Below are positions 45,441-57,418 of a DNA stretch of 64,000 nt, piece after piece. The notes beneath the pieces are model-generated. The model made no database searches. It was not told the origin of the DNA and saw only the letters and a program-made list of their open reading frames with translations. The translations under genes and the position numbers were made by a program. The stretch comes from Helianthus annuus (Eukaryota; Streptophyta; Magnoliopsida; Asterales; Asteraceae). The stretch's first letter is position 1. The number at the start of each line of letters is the position of its first letter. Where the stretch lies: assembly GCF_002127325.2 (NCBI RefSeq), contig NC_035444.2, forward strand, positions 80,101,392 to 80,165,391, written 5' to 3'.

Positions 45441-46178
45441 TGTTGGATCTGAGTTTGTTTTTGATTGTATTTTATGTTTGTAAATAAGATGAAGATGGAT
45501 GAGTGTGCAGCGGAAATTAAGATGAAAACAAACTTTGCATACAATCAAACGAGAGTAATACTTTTATCAAACATCTTTACACAATGAACCGAAAGATTGA
45601 ATTTATTTCAAACACGATTATAATGATTGATGAATGATTGCAAACTCCCCCTCAGCCAGAGCTCAGTAGTTTGTTCGTGCAAAGAAGACGAATGATGCAA
45701 AGAGCTAATAGAACAGTACCAAGTACTGAACTATTTATAGGCACTTGCAAACTACTGAGCATCTTTGCTGACGTCACCATGAAAGTGACATCTAACCTCC
45801 TAACAAACTCTAACCTCTGATCTATACAGACACTGCTTGTGTTAACTACTGCTAATACATTCTATTACAAAACAGACTTTAGAACAGCTGCTGCAACCTT
45901 CTACTGCTGTGAACCCAGCAGCACTTGTCCGGATCAGCAGTGCTTGACTCAAGGCAGTAGATTGAATCAGTAGGACTTTAGTCTTCCATCAGATCTTTAG
46001 TTGAGCAGCAGTTATGGGTCAGCAGTTTAGCAAGATCAGCAGATAGGAGGTCATCAGTAGTTGTAATCACTTTCAAGGGGAGAGATTTGTATATCAACAT
46101 CTGCTTATTCAGGATCCACTGCTCTGATCCAGTTTTGGCTTTAATTATCTGTTCCTCTGATAGGGTTCAATCCCAACA
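45441..46178 (-). repeat. 3' LTR of copia B
   Basis: 738 bp with TG...CA ends. It matches 57419-58156 with about eight substitutions and no indels. Minus-strand TATAAATAG-type box at 45731-45740. Confidence 0.93.
45731..45740 (-). promoter_or_regulatory. TATA box in the copia B 3' LTR
   Basis: The minus strand reads CTATAAATAG. The same site is at 57709-57718 in the 5' LTR, where it would drive the element. Confidence 0.55.
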
Positions 46179-46190
46179 ATCTCCCCCTGG
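46179..46190 (-). other. Polypurine tract of copia B
   Basis: The minus strand reads CCAGGGGGAGAT directly before the TGTTGG start of the 3' LTR; a GGGGGAGA core is typical of copia PPTs. Confidence 0.85.
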
Positions 46191-46229
46191 AACAGATAAT
46201 GCCAAAACCCTTCATTATTTGTGGACATT

Positions 46230-49200
46230 TTATTGCCTCATTAACAGCTCCCTTATCTGACCTTTAAATTGTAACTCAAAGTCAAGGGCATCTGTATCTT
46301 CATCATCCCTGCTAAGTGGAAGATCAAGGAGATCCTGCAAATCTTCAAGACTTAGGCCAAGAGCTTGTTCCCTTGATATTTTCTCCACTTCTCCACCAGA
46401 CCTGAGCAAAGTCAATACGCAGGTCTGTTTGTCAGTTTCCCACTTTTGTATTTTTGAGCCTGGTGGGTTTCTTGGGAGATGCTTATTTGCAAAAGTATTT
46501 GGTGAGGCTGGCCTGTTCATCACTGGCTGAGCAGTGGTAGCAGAGTTTTCCTGTTCAAGTTCTTCTTTTAACGTTCTTAACAAGCCTTCTTTTACAACAG
46601 CATTTCCAGTAAGAATTTCTTGAACTGTTTCAGCTCCTAACTGGCTTTGTTTCCTTCTTTTGTAAAAGGCAGTACCAGTAGGAGCAGTGGCTTTCCTGGT
46701 GTGCAGCTTTGTTGGCCTTTTTGAAACCTCTGCTTCAGGATAGTCAGGTTTTTGAGGAATTTTTGGATCTTTCTTTCTTAATTCCTCCAACCTTTTGTAG
46801 GTTGACCTGACCACATCTTCTTTCCATCTAGCAATTTGTCTTTTTGTACCAAAGTTAGCAACAAGCAGTTCTTCTTTCATTCTCTTCAGTTCCATTTGCT
46901 TATCAGGTATATTCTTTTTGAACTTTGCCTAATCAGGAGGAGTGTGAGTGACTTTCCTTTTTATCATGTCTTGAATTCTTGCAGCTTCAACTTCAAGTTC
47001 AGGAACATTCCACTCTTTGTACATGTGTCTCTCTCCTTTGTATCTTTTGTGAAACATAATGCTTTCAATGTAGTCTTTCTTCAAAGTTTCAGCTGCTCTT
47101 TCTGAAATTTGTTGACTGACATTCTTTGCAAAACGTTCTGAGGAACTGACTTGTGTAAGCAGATATTGGTAGTATCTTGATACTTCTTTGTCAGATTTCC
47201 CTTGTGTGTTTCTTTTCGAGATATCCTCTGCTTGCTTGGCCTTTATCTTCAAATATTCATCAATATTTTTGGGCTAGGGATATCCTTTGATTGAAGGCAA
47301 ACTCCTTTTAACAGGGTCATCCTCAGTATAGAAAGATTTTATTTCTTCTCTAACAGCTTCTAGTTCAAGAGGAAATTGAACACCTGCAGGAGGTAAGGGC
47401 TTGTGCATTGGAACAGAAGAGAGTGGGACTGGTTTTGGTATATTGACAAGTGCTAAAGGTTTTGAAGATGTTTGGGATGGTGCAGTGACATCATCTTTAG
47501 GAATTAGCCTTCTCCTCTTTATTTGAGGAGGGACTGATGATGTTTTGGATGGAAAGGTGGTTGTAGTGGCAGTGGTGGGTGATAGACTAACAGCTGTTGA
47601 AACAACTGGTGTTCCAACTACTGTTGTCTTTACAGCAGAAGTTATAACAACTGCTGTCTTCTGCCTTTTGACAGGAGGTGATATTGAATTTGGTGGTGAT
47701 GGTGGTAAAGCAGTGGATGTAGTGTGTGTTGAGATGGTGTGTGTTGAAGTGGGAGCAGATGTTGAAACTACTGAAGTACCAACAGCAGCTGATACAACAG
47801 GAGTTACAACAGCTGTTTTAGGTGGTGGTTTTTGAGCAGACTTTGAACGTCTGACTGGAATGGATTTGGGTAGCCTTACTTTTCTTGTAGGCTTCTTCTT
47901 TTCATCAATAAGATTTTCATCATCTCTTGACCCTGAAGTACCCTGATCCGGATAATCCACCCTGGCTTTCTTTTTGGCCTCTCTATCCCCTTTCACACAT
48001 GCAAGTGCTTCTGCAAGTGCATTTGTGGTCACATCAATTTTCTTACTCCCATCTGGCAAAGGAATCTGTTTGGTCATATTTGAATTTTCTGGTGCAAGGT
48101 AGAGACCATCTGTTATTCCTTTCCTTCTCCATTCCTGAATTTTCTCCCCCTTTTTGGCATTATCTTCAGGGAGGTGATCAATGAAGAACACAGGTGGAGG
48201 AGTAGTGCCAGAGTTGTGCAGGATCTGAGTTTTAAGAGCCTTTAGATCAGCCTGAGTGTCTTTGAACCTAGACTCCATAGCATTTCTCAGCTCTTGAACA
48301 TGTTTTTCATGTTGCTGATCTGCTACTTGTGCTTGATGATGGAGAAAAGGTTGAAAAAGATTCCAGAGCTCATTTGTAGCAGGTGCCTGTTGGAGAGCAG
48401 GTGCTTGAGGTGGAACAGCAGTGGATTGTACCTTTTGTACCTGTAACAACTGTTGGAGCATATCTTTGAGCTCTGCAACAGAGTTATCAAGTTTTTCAAC
48501 ACGAGCCGTCAATTTCTGGTACTTTAAATCATCACCCAATTTAATGGGATCATCTGATTTCCCACTAACAGTGGTTTTATCAGTGGTTGAAGTAAGGAGT
48601 TTACTCCAAACATTAACCACTGATGCCCCTTTTTCTTGGTACTGGGGTCTTCTTCCTTCAACACTTGACAACCTTTTGATGTTGCCAGTAGGATAAATAA
48701 ATCCACTGGTGGTTGGCAGAGGTGCTATAAAAGGAATTGCCTCCAAGGAAGTCTTATTGATGTAACCACTGTCCAACTGTAAACCAGTGGGTTCAACAGT
48801 TGTAGTAGCTGCTTCACTTGGATTACCACAAAGAGTTACTTGTAACTCAATGGGTGTAACCTCCTCAGGTTGTGTTGGTGGGTTAGCAATGAATGATACA
48901 ACAGGCTCAGTCATTTGTTGAGGCATATTCTCATTGACAGGTGAGTGAGAAGGACTGGGTAATGCCTGGTTCAAATCAATTGCATCCAACAGTAGTTGTG
49001 TTTTTGGTGGAATTGTGGATGTGATGGTTGGTGTAGAAGGCGGACTTGCTCCGGGCATTGAGCTGTGGATGATGGAAACGAGTGTATCCAGAGCATCATA
49101 ATGTGGTGGCCCTTTGTGTACAACCTGTTCTTTTTGTGAAGAAGCAGGAGGAATTATGGTTATGGGTTGAGATATTTGTACCAACTGCTGTGAGGAAGAA

Positions 49201-50237
49201 GCAGCAGTGGTTTCTTGTGACATTTGTGTTGTCACAGGCATTAACTCTGGTATCTCATCCTCCAGAGTTGCCGTTTTGATTGGTTTGGGGGGTTTTTGAT
49301 TTTTCTTTTTGTAAAGCCTTTTGGGTTTTGTAGGTGTGGGTTTCAAAACAGTTGGTCTGCTGCTTTGATCACCTAGAGCAGTAGGCTCAGCAGCAGATAC
49401 CTGAGGAGCAGTGGTAGCTGCTAAATTCTGCTCAGGCACCTCTGCTTGTGTTTTGCAAGGTGCTAACATTCGTGAAAAAGTTTCAGATGTTAGGCAGTTT
49501 ATTACAGTTATTTCACCTTGGTTTATTAAAGCTAAATCATTCTTACTGAATTTCTTTTCAAAATAGTAACTTAAAAACCTTGGAAATAGTAAGAATGATT
49601 TGGTTTCAACATTTTTAACCAAATCTTTAAAGATTTCCCGAGAATAGTTATAATTTTCTTCTTGAAGAATTGCATATCCCAGATTTTGAATCTTTATAGG
49701 GATCTCATTAAAAGAAGTGGTTTTGTTTGAAACACATAGTAGGAGGGTATGAAATAGGAATCTGGGAGCAGGAGGAAAATAACCTTTTTCTAAGGTTAGT
49801 TTCTTCATCATTGTGGCTTCATACCCTCGTTCAATGAAGTTAATGTGCAACTCGTTTTTAGTGAAGGAAGTTTTACGTGCCTGGTCATCGAGTTGAAAGA
49901 CTTCGGAGATGGATTGTGGCGTGATTTGGACAGTTTTACCCTTTATAGAAGAGTGAATGGCGGTTGCAATGTCTCCATGTTTTTCAAGGGTTGCATTTTT
50001 CCAAAACTCCCTTTGGGTCGCTAAATAGATTGGTGCATCGGCGGTGAACAAAGTTTTGTACTTTGATTTTGCCATGATGTTGACGATGGAATCGAAACCA
50101 TCGGTGGTTCCTGGTTTAGTCAGAAGACCCAGGAGATTGTGAGATGATTTGTATGGAATTTCAGTGGAGGTTGCCTTTTGAGAGGCTGTTTTCGATGATT
50201 TTGATGTGGGTTTTGCAGATGACTTCGATTTTGTCAT
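46230..50237 (-). pseudogene. Accessory ORF behind pol in copia B (one frame of 1336 codons, two stops)
   Basis: One frame runs from the ATG at 50237 to 46230, interrupted by a TAG at about 47271-47273 and a second TAG at about 46929-46931; the first open part is 987 residues. Residues 1-260 look like a folded domain (IVNIMAKSKYKTLFTADAP, EFWKNATLEKHG, FHTLLLCVSNKTTSFNE, FKDLVKNVETKSFLLFPRFL), similar to the extra ORF that I recall from Asteraceae SIRE-type elements. Residues 265-590 are Pro/Ser/Thr/Gln-rich. About 595-700 includes coiled-coil-like segments (VEKLDNSVAELKDMLQQL). The rest is basic and helical, with a Lys/Glu-rich end. I see no signal peptide or clear membrane segment, so an envelope role is not supported. 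It has the same orientation as pol, 534 bp after it. Function unknown. Confidence 0.75.
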
Positions 50238-50771
50238 TTTTGAAACGAACGATCGAAGGAATTTGTGAGAGATGAGAAGAAAAACTGCTTTGAGAAGAGA
50301 ATTTTTAAGAATTCAATTCGACAGTAAAACCCTGTTTTGGTGGTGAGTAGGGAATTTTATAGGAAAGAGAATGAATGCTGACGTGGCAGCCATTACAAAA
50401 GGTCTGACTGCTATGTACTGCCCACGTGACAACCACTGGTGAAAATGAAGGACAGTACTTTTGATGAAAGCAACTGATGAAGGCAGTGGAAAGGGGGCAG
50501 TGGATGATTTTCACTATCAGTGGATAGCATATCAGTGGATAAGACACTGCTTTTGAACAACAGAGGTTATCAAGAAATGAGAGAACAGAGGTTGCCTTTC
50601 AGCAATGGGCAGGCTTTTTGAAGTAGAGCAGACTTTTGTACAATCAGTGGTTATGGCAGACTTTTAAGGATTTTAATGAAATTTTCATTTTTAGCAATTT
50701 TTAAGGATGGATTTTTGATTTTCTGAAAACATTTTGTTGCTTTTATTCATAGAAAAACAAGATGTTGCTTG
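50238..50771 (-). other. Spacer between copia B RNase H and the accessory ORF
   Basis: About 530 bp without a supported frame. It contains cagtgg-type repeats. It could hold a splice acceptor or promoter for the accessory ORF; nothing decisive is visible. Confidence 0.4.
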
Positions 50772-52247
50772 TTATTCCATGTTTAGCATCCCAATCCTAG
50801 AGACCAAGCTTTCAAAAGTGGCTGTATCAAGTGCTTTTGTGAGCACATCTGCCAGCTGGTCTTTAGTTGGGACATGATGCAGAGAAATCAAACCTTTTTC
50901 ATAGCAATCCCTCACAAAGTGATGTCTGATGTCGATGTGCTTTGTGGTAGAGTGGGAAACTGGATTTTTTATGATATTTTCTGCTGCCTGGCTGTCCAAC
51001 ATGAGTGGTGTCTTTAAGGCAGTGATACCAAAATCCAACAACTGATTTTGAAGCCACAGGAGTTGGGCTGTACAGCTTGCAGTAGCAATGTATTCAGCCT
51101 CAGCAGTGGATGTTGAAACTGCTGCTTGCTTTTTGCTTTGCCAAGAGACTAAGCAATCACCTAGAAACTGGCACCCTCCTGAAGTGGACTTCCTTGTGGT
51201 GTGACATCCAGCAAAGTCACTGTCTGAAAAACCTGAAAGCTTGATATTCCCATTAGCTGGATACCAGATACCAAGTGTGGGAGCACCTTTTATGTATCTG
51301 AGAATCCTTTTTACAGCAATGAGATTTGATTTTCTGGGAGCTGATTGAATTCTTGCACAGACACATGTTGCAAACATGATGTTTGGTCTAGATGCAGTTA
51401 GGTACAATAAAGACCCAATCATGCTTCTGTAAAGTGTTTGGTCAATCAGCTCATCCTTTTCATCAGACATGACCAGCTTATTTGTGGCCATGGGTGTGCT
51501 GCATGGTTTACAATCATTCATATCAAATTTGGTTAAAAGTTCTTTAGCATATTTGCTTTGATGAATGAAGGTTCCATTTTGCAATTGCTGTACTTGGAGA
51601 CCAAGAAAGCATTGCAGCTCACCCATTGCACTCATTTCAAACTCAGCTGTCATGAGTTCTCTAAACTCTTCACACATTTTGGTACATGTGCTTCCAAAAA
51701 TAATGTCATCCACATAAATTTGGACAATCATTAAATCTTTCCCTCTCCATTTAAGAAACAGTGTTTTATCAATGATACTTCTTTTGAAACCATTTGAGAG
51801 TAGAAAGTTGGAAAGAGTTTCATACCAGGCCCTTGGTGCTTGTTTCAGGCCATACAAGGCTTTGTTTAGCCTGTAGACATGATCAGGATAAAATGGATCC
51901 TCAAAGCCAGGAGGTTGACACACATACACCTCTTCTTGCAATGTACCATAGAGGAAAGCACTTTTGATATCCATCTGAAACACCTTCATGTGGTGGTTGA
52001 CAGCAAAGGCCAGGAACAGTCTGATAGCTTCCAATCTTGCAACAGGGGCGAATGTTTCATCATAATCAATCCCCTCTTCCAGTCTGTAACCTTGAACCAC
52101 AAGCCTGGCTTTGTTCTTGACAACAATGCCCCTTTCATCTGTTTTGTTCTTGAAGACCCACTTTGTGCCAATGGGACTAACCTCTTTTGGCAGTGGTACA
52201 AGCTCCCATACTTGTTGTCTTTTAAACTGTTGGAGCTCCTCTTGCAT
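50772..52247 (-). CDS. Copia B reverse transcriptase and RNase H
   Basis: A continuous 491-residue frame. RT motifs: ELVPLPKEVSPIGTKWVFKNK, KARLVVQGY, DETFAPVARLEAIRLFLA, FQMDIKSAFLYG, VYVCQPPGF, KALYGLKQAPRAW and the catalytic YVDDIIFGS. RNase H: FSDSDFAGCHTTRKSTSG, WQSKKQAAVSTSTAEAEYIA, DSQAAENIIKNPVSH, KHIDIRHHFVRD, and the closing QLADVLTKALD. All catalytic acidic residues are present, so this segment looks intact. It is out of frame with the integrase segment upstream (shift near 52255-52265), so it is cut off from a normal Gag-Pol start. Confidence 0.9.
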   Translation of the reverse strand: MQEELQQFKRQQVWELVPLPKEVSPIGTKWVFKNKTDERGIVVKNKARLVVQGYRLEEGIDYDETFAPVARLEAIRLFLAFAVNHHMKVFQMDIKSAFLYGTLQEEVYVCQPPGFEDPFYPDHVYRLNKALYGLKQAPRAWYETLSNFLLSNGFKRSIIDKTLFLKWRGKDLMIVQIYVDDIIFGSTCTKMCEEFRELMTAEFEMSAMGELQCFLGLQVQQLQNGTFIHQSKYAKELLTKFDMNDCKPCSTPMATNKLVMSDEKDELIDQTLYRSMIGSLLYLTASRPNIMFATCVCARIQSAPRKSNLIAVKRILRYIKGAPTLGIWYPANGNIKLSGFSDSDFAGCHTTRKSTSGGCQFLGDCLVSWQSKKQAAVSTSTAEAEYIATASCTAQLLWLQNQLLDFGITALKTPLMLDSQAAENIIKNPVSHSTTKHIDIRHHFVRDCYEKGLISLHHVPTKDQLADVLTKALDTATFESLVSRIGMLNME

Positions 52248-52252
52248 GGCTT

Positions 52253-54192
52253 CTACCTAGATGTTTCTTTTAGTGCCTCTTGGTACTTGACTAGCTGATG
52301 GAGTGATAGAAAACCAGCAAAAAGACAAATGTTTTGGGTTTGGCTTCTTGTGAGCACCCCTTCATTTATGTTGCCAATGATTTGATCAGGTGGATGAGAT
52401 CTCAAGAAGATTAAGTCTCCTTGGTATGGTATGATGGCATTTGTTGGTGAAGGCTGCAAATGTGTATCATCTGAGCTAACCACTGCTGGAGACTTTGATG
52501 ACCCAGCAGTGGCTTCAAAAGGTGGTGGAATGGGTGGCAATGAAGTGGACCACTGCTGACTTTTATCCACTGTTTGAGGACTTTTGTCAGCAGTGTTTGA
52601 GGATGTGGAAGCAGTGGTAGATGGGCTACTTTGGTCAACAACTGTTGAGGTAGCAGTGGTTGAGCTTTGGCAGCTGTTTTGAACAACTGGTGCTTTTCCC
52701 TTTGTGGCAGACCTTTGAGGGATGATGATTTCATACCCATAGTCTGGTGATGTATCCTCTGATGGACCTGCACTGTTAGTCTTGATAGCAGTATTTTCAA
52801 AGGTTAATTTTTCAAGATCAAACAGATCAGCAGGATTTGCTGGGATTTTCATTGATGAAAGTTCATTGAACTTTACATCCAAAGTCTCCTCCACTACCTT
52901 GGTCCGTGCATTGACCACTTTGTAGGCCTTGGCAGTGGTTGAGTATCCCAGAAAATAACCACAATCAATTTTGGCTGCAAATTTTGAAATGGAATCTTTT
53001 AAGTTCAAAATAAAGCATGGGCAGCCAAACATCTTGAAGTATGAGATCGGTGGTTTGATTTTATACAGAATTTCATAGGCAGTCTTTTTGTGCCTGGGGT
53101 TTATTAAAACTCTGTTCTGGACATAGCAAGCAGTGTTTACTGCCTCTGCCCAGAAAGTTAATGGCAAACCTGAATCTGCAAGCATAGTTCTGGCAGCCTC
53201 AATCAAAGTTCTGTTATTTCTTTCAACAACCCCATTTTGCTCTGGTGTTCTAGGGATGCTGTACTGCCTTACAATCCCTTTCTTCACACAGAAGGCATCC
53301 AACTCCTTATTTTTAAATTATGTGCCATTGTCACTCCTAAAGCTTTTTACTGGAAGATCAAATTGCTTTTCAACCTGTGTCACAAAGTCTTGCAAAATGC
53401 CTGCAGTTTCATCTTTAGAGTGCAAAAAGAAAGTCCATGTAAACCTAGAAAAGTCATCAACTATAACCAAACAATATCTTTTCTTTTTGAGGCTCATGAC
53501 TTGAACTGGGCCAAACAAATCCATGTGTAGCATTTGCAAACACTGGGTTGTTCTGGACTCTTCAATGGACTTGTAAGAACTTTTATGTTGTTTTCCTTTT
53601 AAACAGGAAATGCAATGTTCAGGACATGAAAACAATTTTTGTGGTAGGCCTCTTACCAAACCATTTTTTGAAATTTCTGTTATTGTCTTAAGATTTGTGT
53701 GCCCCAGTCTTCTGTGCCAAAGTTCTGTCTCTTTGTTAGAGGCAGCTGAGAACAGACAGGCATCAGCTCTGGGACACTCTTGAGACATGTCAACAACATA
53801 AACATTGCCACTTCTTTGAGCAACAAGTTTAGTTTGACCATTTTTGATTATTGCTTCAATCTTTTTGACCATTTATGGTCCAACAATCCTACAACAGTCT
53901 TTTGTGAAGAATGACCCAAACCCTTTGTCACTCATTTGAGATACACTCAGAAGGTTGAATTTCAGATTGTCTATTAGATTGACTTTTTCAAATTTTACAT
54001 TACCAGATTACACTGTTCCAGACCCTAGAACTTTCCCTTTACTTTTATTTCCAAAGGATATATCACCCCCTCCATGGATTTTAAAGTCTTTGAGGAGGGC
54101 TTTACATCCTGTCATGTGCCTGGAGCCTCCACTATCTACATACCAAAGACTATCAAAGCATGCAGAAGCTCCCTGCACATGAAGTAAAAGGA
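52253..54192 (-). pseudogene. Copia B protease and integrase
   Basis: Protease: LWYVDSGGSRHMTG near 54110-54150, followed by stops near 54011 and 53871. Then comes the GAG-pre-integrase/zinc module (LWHRRLGHTNLKTI ... CISCLKGKQHKSS). The IN core has LHMDLFGPVQVMS, VDDFSRFTW and FRSDNGT, a stop at 53318-53320, then RTPEQNGVVERNNRTLIEAAR and FGCPCFILNLKD. A Ser/Thr/Gln-rich linker follows. The frame differs from that of gag, so an indel lies between about 54193 and 53900, and another lies near 52260. Not functional as it stands. Confidence 0.88.
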
Positions 54193-57100
54193 TTAGTTCA
54201 TTAAGGGCTCCAAAGCCAACAGGGCTTTGGATGGGGATTCAGCAGTGTCTGGTATGGATGTAGTGTGATGAGCAGTGGTTAAGTCAGGGGTTTGGACAGT
54301 TTTAGTACTGTTTCTTGCTAACCACTGTTGAGGGTCTTGCCCAATCACCTGCTGATACCCAAAAGGATGCCTATTCACTCTGGGTTTAGAGGGCTTTTTG
54401 TAGACCTCATAAACGTGTGGAATCCTTTGGTAAGACTGTTTTTCCTTGCCTTTTCTGAACTGATTGGCAGGAGGTGCATCAGTAACATGAACATCTCTTT
54501 TGACAGATGTTTGGTTCAGCTGTTTTGTGACAGCTGTTTGAACTGGCACAAACAGTGGTTGTTTCTTTGTGAATTTGACAGATGGTGATGATGCTGATGA
54601 ACTCAAGGATGTTTTAGCCATGTACTCATTCTTCTTCTCATTAAAGTTTTTGAGATACACACATGCCTGAGTTTTATGGTTTGTTTTACCACAAACACTG
54701 CAACTTTCAGCTGAAGTAGTGACACTTGTTTTAGTTAAATCATAAGCTTTTAAGTGGAAGCAATCTTTTGTTAGATGGTTCCTCTTCTCATAGAATTCAC
54801 AAAACAAGTTATCAATTTTTTCTTTCTTCTTCCTCTTTTCAGACTCCTTTGCAGCAGAGGTTTTGACCACTGCTGGGATGTCCTTAAGAGGAATGACTTT
54901 AGCTTTTGGAGCTTTAACACCATCAGTTGATGTAAAGTCCATTGGCTTGAAATTTTCAAGAATATCACACTCATCAGACCATTTTGGTTTAAATTGATGA
55001 TTTTCAATCTCCTCAAAAACAGAGGGTCCCATAGGTCTGTCAAGTGTGATTTTGTTACCAAGTTTGTCAGTGATTTTCACTTCTTGGCCATTCTTGTTTG
55101 TGGGGATGAACTCAGCAGTTACATCAGTGGTTGAAACAGATTTTTCAAAAGCAGTGTTTTCATCATCATGTTTTCTATAATCAACCCCAAATTTCACATT
55201 GCTTTTTATCTGTTTCTCAAGCATAACTTCATACCCTTTGCATGATTCCACCCATCTCTCACATGTGATCTGGGTGGATTCTAACTCCTTTTTGCAACCT
55301 TGGTATTTTTCTACCAAGGTTTGAAGTTGGGTTTTGGTTATGCTTTGCTCTTCTTTCATGCTGCAAATCTCTTTCTCTTTTTCAGCCAATTTGTTTTTAA
55401 GTTCTTTTAGAGACCTTTCAAATATGACTTCATCAGATAAGATTTTATCACGAAGGTTTTCATTCACCTCTTTGATGTTAGCAAAAGCAATAATGCAATT
55501 GTCAGAACACAGTTTTTCAAGAACTTAAGGTGATACCTTTGCAGCAGCCATCATTGCACAATCACATTTAGGATTTTCCTCATCTTCAGCTCTCTCTTCT
55601 ATCTCACCTGTCTTTTCTTCTTCGGACCATGGATCTGTCAGTGGTTCAATCAGGGTGCCTGAACTTTCTTCCAACAGTACTTCATTTGCCACAGCAGTAA
55701 CCACTTCTTCAATCACCTCATCCACTGTTTCAGAGGCCAGCTGTTCCTCTTCAGAATCAACCCCCTCCTGTATTGACTCTAATGCCATCAAACAAAATTC
55801 ATCATGAGAAGAAACATTAGAAGCATAGAGTGCAAAATTTTTATCACTGAGGTCTTCAGGCATACTGCTCCAATCAACAAATTCTTGAGTAAAGAAACTT
55901 TGTTGATCTGGTTGTTTTGCTACTGGAGCAGTGGTTTGTGGTGCAGGTTGCACTTGTGCCTGGGGAGCAGGGGTTTGAACATATTGGATCTGTGGAGCAG
56001 CTGTTTGGACATAATGCACTGGCACAGGAGCAACAGCATAGTGAGCAGTGTTCACATGTGCTGCTGGGGCATATTGGGCATAGTGCACAGTGTTTTGATT
56101 TTGAGGTCTAGGATTTGAACTAGGGTGAGTGATCATGGGACCAGTTGTTTGACTCCTACACTCTCTAGTAAAATATCCTAACCTGTTACACTTATAGCAC
56201 TTGATTTTCGATTTATCCAACCCAACCCTTAGATTCCCATGCAACCCTGGGAATTTTCGCCCTGTTCTTTTATAAAACTTGCTAGTTCTAACACTTAGCA
56301 AAGCCAGTTGGTGCAGGATGTCCATTTCCTCTAGATCAGTGGGGTCGAAATGCTGTAGATCATTGAGTTCAAAGCTTAAATTGTCTGACATCTGGTTTTC
56401 ATTTGCAGTGAATGCATAACCTGTAGAGTGAGGATCAGGGTTGTTAAAATTTGCACCAGCAGTTATGTCAATGAAATGATCATAACCCTGATCCTTACCA
56501 CTACCACCAGATTCTTCTTGACCCAGAAGAGCAGTGTTACCGAATGAATAATCATCAACGGTTTTCCCTGACTCTTGTAACTTCCTTTTCTGGTTCAACT
56601 CCCTTTCGTAGGTCAGGAGTCGACCATGGAGTTGGGTCAAGGTCAGATCCTTGAACTCAGGTAAATTTCGGGTGACAAAAGCTATTGTGTCCTATTTTTC
56701 TGGCAGTGACCTGAGGAACCTGCTGTTTTGAGTTGAGTTTGTAAAAGTGGTTTTAACAAGCCTCAGTTCACTGATGAGACAACTGAAACGCTCAAATTGT
56801 TGCGTCAGTGATTCACCTTTAACATGACAAAATGTTTCATACTGTTGGTTCAGGATTTCCCTATTGTTTTCTATGACTTCTTCGGTACCTCCAAACTGTT
56901 CCTTAAGCGCGTTCCACAACTCTTTGGCATTGTCACAATGTAACAATCCAACATATATTTCGTTGGGCAGCGCTGATGCTATGATACTAAACGCTTTAGC
57001 ATCTAGTTCAAATTTTTGATAATCCGTTTCAGTATAATTTTCAACAGGTTTTGGAACTTGTTTTTTAGCATCTTCAGCGCTTGGCATTGTAGGAACATGA

Positions 57101-57255
57101 GGACCAAAGATGACAGACTTCCAACAACCTGTGCTTTGTTGAGCGAGGATGTGACCCATCCTCCTCTGCCAGATGTTGTACTCATTTCTTTTTAGCATAG
57201 GTGGTTTAAAAAGAGAACCAATGTTGTTTTTATCGTCCTGAGATTGTGACGTCAT
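54193..57255 (-). pseudogene. Copia B gag, one frame with internal stops
   Basis: The start is the ATG at 57255 (MTSQSQDDKNNIGSLFKPP). The copia gag domain has LWNALKEQFGGTEEVIENN, LNQQYETF and FERFSCLISELRL. Stops are at 56692-56694 and 55525-55527; the frame is otherwise continuous to 54193. A zinc knuckle at about 56190 reads CYKCNRLGYFTREC, with Tyr in place of the usual His, so it may not bind zinc. A Tyr/Gln/Ala/Pro-rich stretch and a coiled-coil region (FERSLKELKNKLAEKEKEI) follow. Two further Cys/His motifs are CEFYEKRNHLTKDC and CSVCGKTNHKTQAC. A gag this long with several knuckles fits a SIRE-type element. Confidence 0.85.
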
Positions 57256-57404
57256 TCTTGTTGTTTTACACGTACTGAGAAATCAACTTTAATGGTGATT
57301 AATCCTTACTCTGTTTTTCAACGACGAACAAACAATCAGTATCAACTGTTTTGAGCTGAACTATTTACGTCAAAATGATTGTTAAATCAAATTTGACTGT
57401 CCAA

Positions 57405-57416
57405 GCTCTGATACCA
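57405..57416 (-). other. Primer binding site of copia B (initiator Met tRNA)
   Basis: The minus strand reads TGGTATCAGAGC, adjacent to the inner end of the 5' LTR at 57419. Confidence 0.9.
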
Positions 57417-57418
57417 AT

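Noticed and set aside
45638..45820. 60-aa frame repeated exactly at 57616-57798
   Set aside because: It is inside the copia B LTR, present twice because the LTR is; TATA and leader sequence rather than coding.
47545..48696. Plus-strand frames inside copia B
   Set aside because: Antisense shadows of the accessory ORF; Val/Thr-rich because of its Thr/Ser codons.
46230..50237. Host gene of over 1300 codons
   Set aside because: It lies inside copia B between RNase H and the PPT, in the same orientation, and within the element's own TSDs.
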